Below, in pieces: positions 1 through 5,871 of a stretch of DNA of 7,023 nt. The notes under the pieces are model-generated. The model saw only the letters and a program-made list of their open reading frames with translations. It was not told where the DNA came from and searched no databases. The position numbers and the translations under genes were made by a program. Location of the stretch: assembly GCA_005239585.1 (NCBI GenBank), contig SBBU01000115.1, forward strand, positions 1 to 7,023, written 5' to 3'. Within the stretch, counting starts at the first letter, position 1. Every line of letters starts with the position of its first letter. This stretch comes from Planctomycetaceae bacterium. GTDB taxonomy: Bacteria > Planctomycetota > MHYJ01 > SBBU01.

Positions 1-93
1 ATAGCGTGGTCTCGTACTACAAGTGCATTTGACGATTTTGACAAGGCTAACGAACAACTTGTGAAGAGAAGACTGTTAAAAAAATTAAAGTGA
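1..93 (+). CDS. C-terminal end of an unidentified protein (5' truncated by window)
   Basis: Frame 1 is open from the first base to a TGA at 91-93 and encodes about 30 residues, ending in a basic tail (VKRRLLKKLK). The TGA overlaps the GTG start of the glycosyltransferase gene as GTGA. A 4-bp overlap of this kind is typical of translationally coupled operon genes, which supports this being a real gene end and not chance. The fragment is too short and too featureless to assign a family. From its position it may belong to the same envelope or polysaccharide group as the next gene, but that is inference only. Confidence 0.6.
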   Translation: MAWSRTTSAFDDFDKANEQLVKRRLLKKLK

Positions 94-1028
94 ACGCAGC
101 GACACCTCTGGTAGGTATAATTATAATCAATTACAATGGCCGTGCAGATACGTTTGAATGCCTGCTGTCGCTAACACAAATTACTTATCCTAACTATCGT
201 ATCTATCTGGTTGATAATGGCTCTGCTGATAAAATTGGGGAAGATGTCAGAAATCGTTTCAGGGGTGTTAGAGTAATTGAGAATGAGCGAAATCTTGGAT
301 TTACAGGGGGCAATAATACTGGCATAAAAGTTGCTCTTCAGGAAGGATGTGATTATATACTTTTGCTTAATAACGATACGGTGGTTGAGAGGGGGTTTAT
401 TGAACCCTTGCTCGCAAGGCTTTCAGACACAAATGTGGCAATGTCGACACCCAAAATTTACATCCATGGGTTTGACAAGAAAATCTGGGCTTTTGGCGGC
501 AGGCTTGATAGGTTTCTAGGCCGCAGTCCGCATATTGGTGTTGACTTGATTGATCAAGGACAGTTTTCTCAATCTGTTCGAGTTGACCGTATCACTGGTT
601 GTGCAATGTTTATCAAGAGTGATATTATAAGAAGATTTGGCATGCTAGATGATCAGTTCTTCATATATGACGAGGAGGCTGACTGGTGTATACGGTTGTC
701 AAAGAAAGGTTATAGGTTCATTGTGGAACCTTCATCATTGATATGGCACAAAGGTCATAGAGATTCAGGGAGAATAGGTAGACCATTTATGGTCTATCTT
801 CAGGCCAGAAACCATCTGCTTTTATTGAGAAAGCATTCCAATTTCTATCTGTTTGGCGGCTCGGTGGCTCTAATCTACTCATTGTTATCTGCAATAAGGA
901 CAATTTTTGCGAGTTATTTTGGTTTGTTTCTGCGTAGAGACAAGAGGTATTTGGGGATTGGAAGGGCTGTTTTTTTAGGTATTTTGGACGGAATTAGGGG
1001 AAGATTTGGCAAACCAATTTATTTCTAA
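90..1028 (+). CDS. Family 2 glycosyltransferase (rhamnosyltransferase-like)
   Basis: Predicted 312-residue inverting GT-A glycosyltransferase that moves a sugar from a nucleotide-sugar donor to a glycan or lipid-linked acceptor at the cytoplasmic face of the membrane. Motifs seen in order: an opening beta strand with NYNG (residues 14-17), VDNGS (41-45), NLGFTGGNNTG (68-78), LLLNNDT with the NND metal/nucleotide site (91-97), TGCAMFIK (169-176), and the acceptor/base region DEEADWCIRL (194-203), followed by WHKGHRDSG (219-227). This is the pattern of WbbL/RfbN-like rhamnosyltransferases. Hydrophobic stretches near 254-282 suggest C-terminal membrane association. Length is normal for the family. 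The GTG start is chosen because it overlaps the previous stop as GTGA and leaves the first GT strand intact; no strong ribosome site is visible, in keeping with coupling. Donor and acceptor cannot be told from sequence. Confidence 0.93.
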   Translation: MNAATPLVGIIIINYNGRADTFECLLSLTQITYPNYRIYLVDNGSADKIGEDVRNRFRGVRVIENERNLGFTGGNNTGIKVALQEGCDYILLLNNDTVVERGFIEPLLARLSDTNVAMSTPKIYIHGFDKKIWAFGGRLDRFLGRSPHIGVDLIDQGQFSQSVRVDRITGCAMFIKSDIIRRFGMLDDQFFIYDEEADWCIRLSKKGYRFIVEPSSLIWHKGHRDSGRIGRPFMVYLQARNHLLLLRKHSNFYLFGGSVALIYSLLSAIRTIFASYFGLFLRRDKRYLGIGRAVFLGILDGIRGRFGKPIYF

Positions 1029-1036
1029 TCACTTGA

Positions 1037-1609
1037 ATGATTTTAGGTTATAGCATTACAAGACGCGTATCCCTCTTTTTCTGTGTGCTTTTTTATGGGT
1101 TTATAGGCCTCGCAGGATCTATTTGGATCCATTTTACGGGTAAGGTGAAGCTCCTTGAACTTCTAACCCCTCATGATAATATTGTCATACTACTCGGTAT
1201 AGGCTGTGGCATCATAATATTACTCTTAAACAGGGTAGCTATTGGCATTTTGCCGAGTGCCCGTGATCTAGAAGAGGAGTTCGGATTTATCCTTGGAAAA
1301 CAGCCTAGAGGTGAATGCCTGATTATTGCCCTTGTAAGCAGTATTTCTGAGGAGATATTCTTTAGAGGTGCAATGATGCAGAATATTGGTCTCCCATTGA
1401 CAACTGTTATTTTCGCACTTGTTCACTGGCCAATAAGTGCGAAGATGATTATCTGGCCGCTATATGCATTCTTTGTGGGACTTGTATTTGGCTTCCAGTT
1501 CCAATGGACTAACTGCCTTTTAGCTCCTATCTTAACCCACTTTTTGATAAATTTCTTAAATCTAATGTTGATTTCAAAGAAATACGGGAAATACGGAGAG
1601 ACCGCTTGA
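1037..1609 (+). CDS. CPBP family intramembrane metalloprotease homologue
   Basis: Predicted 190-residue polytopic membrane protein of the CPBP (CAAX protease/bacteriocin-processing, Abi) family, glutamate-type intramembrane proteases related to Rce1. The diagnostic motifs are present: EEIFFRG with E105, E106 and R110 (motif EExxxR), FALVH with F126 and H130 (motif FxxxH), and a third conserved histidine, H168, in THFLIN. Hydrophobic segments lie around residues 13-32, 48-66, 95-104, 119-133, 138-156 and 160-180. The protein is a little short for the family, lacking some N-terminal helices, but the catalytic core is complete. It starts 8 bp after the glycosyltransferase stop. Its TGA (1607-1609) overlaps an ATG at 1609 that I take as the original purB start. 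The substrate is unknown; bacterial members have been tied to bacteriocin processing or immunity and to membrane protein processing. Confidence 0.88.
   Translation: MILGYSITRRVSLFFCVLFYGFIGLAGSIWIHFTGKVKLLELLTPHDNIVILLGIGCGIIILLLNRVAIGILPSARDLEEEFGFILGKQPRGECLIIALVSSISEEIFFRGAMMQNIGLPLTTVIFALVHWPISAKMIIWPLYAFFVGLVFGFQFQWTNCLLAPILTHFLINFLNLMLISKKYGKYGETA
1595..1600 (+). promoter_or_regulatory. GGAGAG, probable former ribosome-binding site of purB
   Basis: GGAGAG lies inside the last codons of the protease gene, with its GGAG core 10 nt before the ATG at 1609-1611, a normal Shine-Dalgarno distance. That ATG now leads only into a 17-codon frame within the inserted element. If the insertion is removed in silico, the same ATG becomes the first codon of purB. 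The site therefore looks like the ancestral purB ribosome site, now separated from the gene by 102 bp. The role is inferred. Confidence 0.5.
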
Positions 1610-1613
1610 TGAA
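1609..1613. repeat. Left copy of ATGAA, putative target-site duplication
   Basis: ATGAA follows the TG of the protease stop, so TGA and ATG share one base. It matches ATGAA at 1711-1715 on the other side of the inverted-repeat element. A 5-bp match alone could be chance, but its placement at both ends of a perfect inverted repeat supports a duplication. Confidence 0.5.
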
Positions 1614-1614
1614 C

Positions 1615-1624
1615 CCCGCACTTT
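1615..1624 (+). repeat. Left terminal inverted repeat CCCGCACTTT
   Basis: Exact reverse complement of 1701-1710 across a 76-bp interior. In RNA the two arms could form a 10-bp closing stem with five G-C pairs and five A-U pairs. Confidence 0.75.
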
Positions 1625-1675
1625 TGCCCAGTAGAAATAGTAGAATCAAATATGTATTGTGAAACGAAATTTAGT

Positions 1676-1680
1676 GGAGG
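1676..1680 (+). promoter_or_regulatory. GGAGG, likely present ribosome-binding site of purB, at unusual distance
   Basis: This is the only good Shine-Dalgarno match upstream of the current purB ATG, but it lies 30 nt away, too far in linear RNA. The hairpin at 1680-1700 sits between them. When it folds, GGAG (1676-1679) is separated from the ATG by the hairpin base plus 10 nt, close to the normal distance. Hairpin-assisted spacing is known, for example from phage T4 gene 25. No upstream in-frame start is possible, because a TAA occurs at 1690-1692. Confidence 0.4.
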
Positions 1681-1700
1681 GACTAGTGTTAAACTAGTCC
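1680..1700 (+). other. Perfect 8-bp hairpin upstream of purB
   Basis: GGACTAGT (1680-1687) pairs perfectly with ACTAGTCC (1693-1700) around a GTTAA loop. The 3' arm touches the right inverted repeat without a gap, so the hairpin and the outer stem could stack end to end. No U-run follows, so it does not look like an intrinsic terminator. Confidence 0.7.
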
Positions 1701-1710
1701 AAAGTGCGGG
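1701..1710 (-). repeat. Right terminal inverted repeat AAAGTGCGGG, abutting the purB start codon
   Basis: Exact reverse complement of 1615-1624. Its last base is immediately before the purB ATG at 1711, so pairing of the arms in mRNA would place a stem directly against the initiation codon. Confidence 0.75.
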
Positions 1711-1715
1711 ATGAA
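1711..1715. repeat. Right copy of ATGAA, putative target-site duplication containing the purB start
   Basis: Second copy of the ATGAA at 1609-1613. If this is a target duplication, the initiation codon of purB was itself copied by the insertion event, which would explain how the gene kept an in-frame start. Confidence 0.5.
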
Positions 1716-3108
1716 TCAAGTAAATCAGAGAATGTACATTAGCCCATTTGAAGAGAGATATACCTCACCAGAGATGCTCTCTATATTTTCAAATCACAAA
1801 AAATATGTGATTTGGAGACATCTCTGGCTTGAGCTAGCAAAGGCTCAGAGGAATCTTGGCCTTGATATAACTGATGAACAGATCAAGGAGCTTGAGAAAA
1901 ATGTTAATAACATCGATTTCGAGTCAGTAAGAAAACATGAGGAGAAAATTCGACATGACGTCGTTGCACACATAAGGGCCTATGCTGAGGTATGTCCCAC
2001 TGCCGGTAAAATCATACACCTCGGGGCGACAAGCGCTTTCGTAACCGACAATACTGATTTAATAATAATAAAAGCCGCACTTTTTCTCGTCAGAAATTAT
2101 CTAGTTAATCTTATAGACAAAATGCGCAAATTTGCGCTGAAGAACAAAGATCTCGAAACCATGGCATTTACGCATTTTCAACGGGCTCAACTAACTACTG
2201 TTGGAAAGAGGGCGTGCCTCTGGCTTTCAGATTTTGTAGATGATCTCAAAGAGCTTGATTTTGTGATCGATTCGATCAAGTTTTTGGGGGCAAAAGGTGC
2301 GGTGGGGACACAGGCAAGTTATCTGGGTATATTCAAGGACAAAAAAAAGGTCAAAGAACTTGACAGATTGCTTGCATGTGCTTTTGGATTTAAAAAGTGG
2401 TTGATTGTTTCAGGGCAGACATATTCGCGAAAATTAGATTCTAGAGTTTGTGCTGTACTTTCGAATATTGCACAGTCACTCTACAAGTTTGCTGCCGATA
2501 TTAGGTTACTACAGCACGATCAGGAGCTATATGAACCTTTTGAAAGAGAGCAGGTTGGATCCTCGGCAATGCCTTATAAGAGAAATCCTGTACTTTGTGA
2601 GAGAATATGTTCACTAGCAAGATTTATCATTTCACTCCAGCAAAATCAGGCATTTTCAACAGCAAGTCAGTGGTTTGAGCGTACATTGGATGACTCGGCA
2701 TCTCGAAGGGTAACACTCCCTGAGATGTTTTTTGCCGCTGATGCTGTCTTGAGACTGGCAATCTATATAACTGAAGGTCTTCAAGTAAACAGAGGGCAAA
2801 TCAAGAAAAATGTTATGAATCACCTGCCTCTGGTGGCTACAGAGGAGATTCTGGCTCGTGCTGCATCGAGCGGCAAAGACAGGCAAAAACTACACGAAAA
2901 ATTAAGAAAACATTCCTTAAAATCTTCAGATTTAATAAGCACGTTAAAAAAAGACCCTGCTTTTAAGGGCTTTGTGCGGCTTTTGAGGCCCGCTCTTTAT
3001 GTAGGGATTGCTGGAGATCAGGTGGGCACCTTTATTAAAAATGAGGTCGAGCCAATTCTTAAAAGGAACAAAAATTTGATTGGTATTAAAGTAGAAATTA
3101 GGGTGTAG
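1711..3108 (+). CDS. purB: Adenylosuccinate lyase (animal-like type)
   Basis: Predicted 465-residue cytoplasmic homotetrameric lyase of the fumarase/aspartase superfamily. It splits SAICAR to AICAR plus fumarate, and adenylosuccinate to AMP plus fumarate, in purine synthesis. Seen: N-terminal YTSPEM (17-22); RHDVVAH (81-87); HLGATSAFVTDN (103-114); the catalytic-histidine region THFQ (154-157) followed by AQLTTVGKR; and the superfamily signature GSSAMPYKRNP (283-293) with the mobile-loop catalytic serine. The stretch WFERTLDDSASRR (321-333) matches the type found in animals (human ADSL) better than the B. subtilis form. One oddity is residue 158: Arg (CGG, 2182-2184) where the family has Pro in THFQPAQ. 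The start at 1711 is the first in frame; M8 at 1732 is an alternative close to the conserved beginning and has AGAG just upstream. The gene ends 5 bp before the aldolase gene. Confidence 0.95.
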   Translation: MNQVNQRMYISPFEERYTSPEMLSIFSNHKKYVIWRHLWLELAKAQRNLGLDITDEQIKELEKNVNNIDFESVRKHEEKIRHDVVAHIRAYAEVCPTAGKIIHLGATSAFVTDNTDLIIIKAALFLVRNYLVNLIDKMRKFALKNKDLETMAFTHFQRAQLTTVGKRACLWLSDFVDDLKELDFVIDSIKFLGAKGAVGTQASYLGIFKDKKKVKELDRLLACAFGFKKWLIVSGQTYSRKLDSRVCAVLSNIAQSLYKFAADIRLLQHDQELYEPFEREQVGSSAMPYKRNPVLCERICSLARFIISLQQNQAFSTASQWFERTLDDSASRRVTLPEMFFAADAVLRLAIYITEGLQVNRGQIKKNVMNHLPLVATEEILARAASSGKDRQKLHEKLRKHSLKSSDLISTLKKDPAFKGFVRLLRPALYVGIAGDQVGTFIKNEVEPILKRNKNLIGIKVEIRV

Positions 3109-3113
3109 ATTAG

Positions 3114-4361
3114 ATGAAAACTGTAGAGCTTGGGCAAATTGAAAATCTTGTAAGAGAAAACGCGCTGAAAAATGATCCAACTTTTAACAGGGAGTGTAAT
3201 AACAAGATTACGGAAATTGCCAAGTCAAAGGGGATTTCCTCTGGATCTACCATGGCCTTGTATGATCATGTGGCAAAGGGTCAAGCTCATGGATTCACTG
3301 TCCCAGCATTCAATATAAGGTTTGCAACATACAATACTGCAAGGGCAATTATACGAGCTGCTATTAGAAACAATGTCGGCGCATTTATATTTGAGATTGC
3401 TAAATCTGAGATGAAGTATACACAGCAGACTCCTTCAGAGTATTTCACGTCATGCATTGGTGCCGCAATAAAAGAGGGATTCAAGGGTCCTATCTTCATT
3501 CAGGGTGATCACTTCCAGTTCAGCATGAAAAGCTTTAAAAAGGATCCAGAGGCAGAAATAAACTCTATAAAGAGGCTCGCTAGCGATGCTGTAGAGGCCG
3601 GATTTCGAAATATTGATATAGATGCCTCTACTCTTGTTGATCTTTCCAAGCCAACTATAAGAGAGCAACAAAGAGATAATTTTCACTGCACAGCAGAAAT
3701 GGTCAAATTCATCCGTAACCTTGGGTCTGGATCATTTATATCAATTGGTGGAGAAATCGGCGAGGTTGGAGGCAAAAATTCTACAGTTGAAGAGTTTGAA
3801 ACATTCATAAAGGGTTTGAATAACGAATTAGAAGGGTTGAAGTCTATTAGTAAGACAAGTGTGCAAACAGGCACTAGTCATGGCGGAATTCCAATGCCTG
3901 ATGGTACAGTAAAGATGGTCGATGTGGATTTTCTAGTCCATGAGGCGATATCCAAATCAGCTCGATCATTTGGTCTAGGTGGAACTGTACAACATGGCGC
4001 CTCTACTCTAACTGAAGAATTATTCCCGAGGTTTCCTGCAACAGGGACTGTTGAGATCCACCTTGCTACCGAGTTCCAGAATATAATGTTCAACCACCTG
4101 CCGGAAGAATTTAAGAATGAAATTTACGAGTGGATCAAAAAAGAGCTAAAGGATGAGTTCAAGTCTGATCAAACAATCGAGCAGAATATTTACAAAACAC
4201 GCAAAAAGGCGGCAGGACCGTTCAAGAAACTTTTTTGGGACCTTCCTGCTGATCATGCAGTATTTCAAGCCATTGAACAAAAGACGGAAAAGCTCTTCAA
4301 GCTCCTTAATGTAGTTGGAACGAGTGAAGTGGTCGGCAGAACAGTCATTTCAGGTTCATGA
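3114..4361 (+). CDS. Class II fructose-bisphosphate aldolase-like protein
   Basis: Predicted 415-residue zinc-dependent TIM-barrel aldolase, expected to cleave or form fructose 1,6-bisphosphate or a related ketose bisphosphate in the cytoplasm. Seen: QGDH with D132 and H133 (catalytic Asp and first zinc His), NIDIDAS (166-172, matching the family's MIDGS region), GGEIGEVGG (212-220), TGTSHGG with H256 (second zinc His region), QHGAST with H294 (third zinc His, compare HGGSG), and EIHLATEFQN (314-323, compare the phosphate-binding NxDTDxQ strand). It is longer than the common 280-360 residues: about 45 N-terminal residues precede the barrel, and a helical tail with YKTRKKAAGPFK (360-371) follows. 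This belongs to a divergent long branch, so the exact substrate is less sure than the fold. AGGG (3100-3103) lies 10 nt before the ATG. The stop overlaps the next start as ATGA. Confidence 0.85.
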   Translation: MKTVELGQIENLVRENALKNDPTFNRECNNKITEIAKSKGISSGSTMALYDHVAKGQAHGFTVPAFNIRFATYNTARAIIRAAIRNNVGAFIFEIAKSEMKYTQQTPSEYFTSCIGAAIKEGFKGPIFIQGDHFQFSMKSFKKDPEAEINSIKRLASDAVEAGFRNIDIDASTLVDLSKPTIREQQRDNFHCTAEMVKFIRNLGSGSFISIGGEIGEVGGKNSTVEEFETFIKGLNNELEGLKSISKTSVQTGTSHGGIPMPDGTVKMVDVDFLVHEAISKSARSFGLGGTVQHGASTLTEELFPRFPATGTVEIHLATEFQNIMFNHLPEEFKNEIYEWIKKELKDEFKSDQTIEQNIYKTRKKAAGPFKKLFWDLPADHAVFQAIEQKTEKLFKLLNVVGTSEVVGRTVISGS

Positions 4362-5866
4362 TAGAGCAGATTGCATATCTGGTTGTTGCAGTAATTTTAA
4401 TCTTCTTAAATGCATTTTTTGTCATGGCCGAGTTTGCGCTTGTAAAGGCACGTGCAACAAGACTGAAGGTACTTGCAGATTCTGGGAATCCGAGGGCAAA
4501 GGCTAGCCTGGAGATTATCAACAAGCTTGACCACTATTTAGCCAGTAATCAGGTTGGCATAACTGTTGCAACATTAGGTTTGGGGTGGATAGGCGAGCCT
4601 GTTTTTGCACGCCTTTTTGAATCTATAATTGGCCATCCCCCATGGCTTTCCCCGGGAGTTTCACACACACTCTCAGCAGTCTCAGCATTTTTGTTTGTAA
4701 CATTTATGGTGCTGATTTTGGGAGAACAGGTGCCCAAGATAATTGCAGTGAGAAAAGCAGAAAGGGCAGTTCTTGCAACAACAAACGTTATGAAGATATT
4801 CCACATCATATTTTATGTCCCGCTCTGGATTGTAAATGGATGTACGAATCTCATTCTTAAGCTGATCAAGATTCCACCAGTCAATGAACTTGAGCTTGCT
4901 CATGGAGAAGAGGAGCTGAAATTAATTCTCGCAGCTTCCCATGAAAAGGGGGCATTTACGCTATCAAGATTATTGATGATGGAAAATGTGCTTGATTTTG
5001 GTGAGTTGTCAGTAAGGGATGTAATGATACCATGGCAAAAGGTTATATGTCTTTCTGAAGAACTGCCGTGGAGTGAAACACAACAGATCATGTCGAAGGT
5101 TTATCACTCTCGTTATCCTGTCATGTCGAGTTCGGGTGAAGTCACTGGGTTATTGCATGTGAAGGATGTTGTCAAGAAGCTTGGTGAGACACCGGAAGTA
5201 TCAAAGCTGAAACGGCCCATTGGATTTGTGCAGGAATCACTGTCCTGCGAAGAGCTGCTTCGCAAGTTTCTCAACATGCACTCGCATATGTTTCTCGTAA
5301 GAGATGGTTCAGGAGGTTTAACTGGTCTTGTCACACTGGAGGACGTCCTCGAAGAGCTTGTAGGACCCATACGAGACGAATTTGAAGGGAGAAGGGTTCT
5401 CTCTCTTACACAACTTTGTCCGAAGGATGCCATCATCCTTGATATAGGTTCAGAGCCAAAGGAATTTGTAATCAAAAAACTGGTTGAGAGACTTGCAGTG
5501 GTAGATAATGGGGTAAACCTCAATGGTGTCTTTGATTCTATTATCAAGCGCGAGCGAATCGCTAGCACTGGACTGGGCGAGGGCATTGCGCTGTCGCATG
5601 CCCGCGTGGATGGCTTGAAAAAGGCCCTTTGTGCGATTGGACAGTCTAAAGTAGGGGTCGATTATAACTCAATGGACGGTCGGCCTGTAAATATAATATT
5701 TTTACTGCTTAGCCCGACACATGACGAGGGTTCGCACATCATGATACTTGAAAGGATTAGCACACTGCTCTCAAGTGACTATCTTAAAAGCCGCCTCGAG
5801 AATGCAAAAACAGTAGATGATGTTGTGGAGATATTGAGGGTTTCTGACAGTTCAATACTGGCGTAA
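4358..5866 (+). CDS. CNNM/HlyC-type membrane protein with CBS pair and C-terminal PTS EIIA domain
   Basis: Predicted 502-residue inner-membrane protein. Residues 1-190 form a CNNM (DUF21) membrane domain: FLNAFFVMAEFALVKAR near the first helix, SNQVGITVATLGLGWIGEP (63-81), and GEQVPK (122-127), with helices near 4-26, 103-121 and 143-168. A linker leads to a CBS pair (about 218-340), with SVRDVMIPW (218-226) and GLVTLEDVLEELVGPIRDE (323-341). Relatives (CorC/HlyC, CNNM) are linked to magnesium or other cation transport and efflux. They usually end in a CorC_HlyC domain; here that is absent, and residues about 348-497 instead match a fructose/nitrogen-type PTS EIIA domain: RERIASTGLGEGIALSHAR (398-416) with candidate phospho-His H414, and GSHIMIL (458-464) with H460. 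The start overlaps the aldolase stop by 4 bp (ATGA), with AGG at 4352-4354. A link between PTS state and transport is inferred. Confidence 0.88.
   Translation: MIEQIAYLVVAVILIFLNAFFVMAEFALVKARATRLKVLADSGNPRAKASLEIINKLDHYLASNQVGITVATLGLGWIGEPVFARLFESIIGHPPWLSPGVSHTLSAVSAFLFVTFMVLILGEQVPKIIAVRKAERAVLATTNVMKIFHIIFYVPLWIVNGCTNLILKLIKIPPVNELELAHGEEELKLILAASHEKGAFTLSRLLMMENVLDFGELSVRDVMIPWQKVICLSEELPWSETQQIMSKVYHSRYPVMSSSGEVTGLLHVKDVVKKLGETPEVSKLKRPIGFVQESLSCEELLRKFLNMHSHMFLVRDGSGGLTGLVTLEDVLEELVGPIRDEFEGRRVLSLTQLCPKDAIILDIGSEPKEFVIKKLVERLAVVDNGVNLNGVFDSIIKRERIASTGLGEGIALSHARVDGLKKALCAIGQSKVGVDYNSMDGRPVNIIFLLLSPTHDEGSHIMILERISTLLSSDYLKSRLENAKTVDDVVEILRVSDSSILA
5399..5848 (+). other. PTS EIIA type-2 domain at the C terminus of the CNNM protein
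   Basis: Residues about 348-497 read as a complete EIIA domain: opening LSLTQLCPKDAIILDI, helix FVIKKLVERLA, active-site block with H414 (codon 5597-5599), DGRPVNIIFLLLSP (440-453), EGSHIMILERISTLL (457-471), and a final TVDDVVEIL helix. The two histidines are 46 residues apart, the same spacing as H65 and H111 of the E. coli mannitol EIIA. The base before the active His departs from the usual IPH: it is LSH, a Pro to Ser change. No permease EIIB or EIIC domain is attached, which points to a regulatory role. Confidence 0.85.
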
Positions 5867-5871
5867 ATATT

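Larger units (their letters stand above)
1609..1662 (+). other. 17-codon frame left on the presumed old purB start
   Basis: The ATG at 1609, with the GGAGAG upstream, reads 17 codons into the inserted element and stops at TGA 1660-1662. It is probably not a functional peptide. It is listed because ribosomes using the old start would translate it and end 48 nt before the present purB ATG, which could affect purB expression by reinitiation or by disturbing the inverted-repeat stem. Interpretation is inferred. Confidence 0.3.
1615..1710. mobile_element. Candidate MITE-like non-autonomous element (96 bp) between the protease gene and purB
   Basis: The segment is bounded by perfect 10-bp inverted repeats, CCCGCACTTT (1615-1624) and AAAGTGCGGG (1701-1710). 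Outside these, ATGAA occurs at 1609-1613 and again at 1711-1715, which fits a 5-bp target duplication. One unpaired C at 1614 lies between the left copy and the left repeat; alternatively the duplication is 6 bp with a final C/T mismatch. The inside has no coding capacity beyond tiny frames and carries an 8-bp perfect hairpin abutting the right repeat. It fills the only sizeable gap in an otherwise tightly packed operon. No transposase is present, so it would depend on one elsewhere; the family is not assigned. The competing view is a native cis-acting RNA stem that merely resembles a transposon. Confidence 0.6.

Noticed and set aside
1686..1697. Three-codon frame GTG TTA AAC TAG, 5 nt after GGAGG
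   Set aside because: Could act as a minimal leader, but a frame this short arises easily by chance and lies wholly inside the hairpin; no independent support.
1680..1710. Hairpin as an intrinsic terminator before purB
   Set aside because: No U-run follows the 3' arm, and the purB start comes 10 nt later.
1610..1710. Riboswitch controlling purB
   Set aside because: I could not match the segment to the conserved core of purine or related riboswitches; the flanking direct repeats fit an inserted element better, although a structured RNA is not excluded.
1423..1719. 98-codon minus-strand frame across the protease end and the intergenic element
   Set aside because: Antisense to the conserved protease C terminus, no recognisable motif, and it spans the inserted element; a shadow frame.
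4315..4506. 63-codon plus-strand frame at the aldolase/CNNM junction
   Set aside because: Overlaps the start of the clearly coding CNNM frame and shows no family features.
5113..5586. 157-codon minus-strand frame opposite the CBS and EIIA region
   Set aside because: Ser/Thr/Pro-rich low-complexity translation typical of an antisense shadow, while the plus strand encodes clear CBS and EIIA domains.
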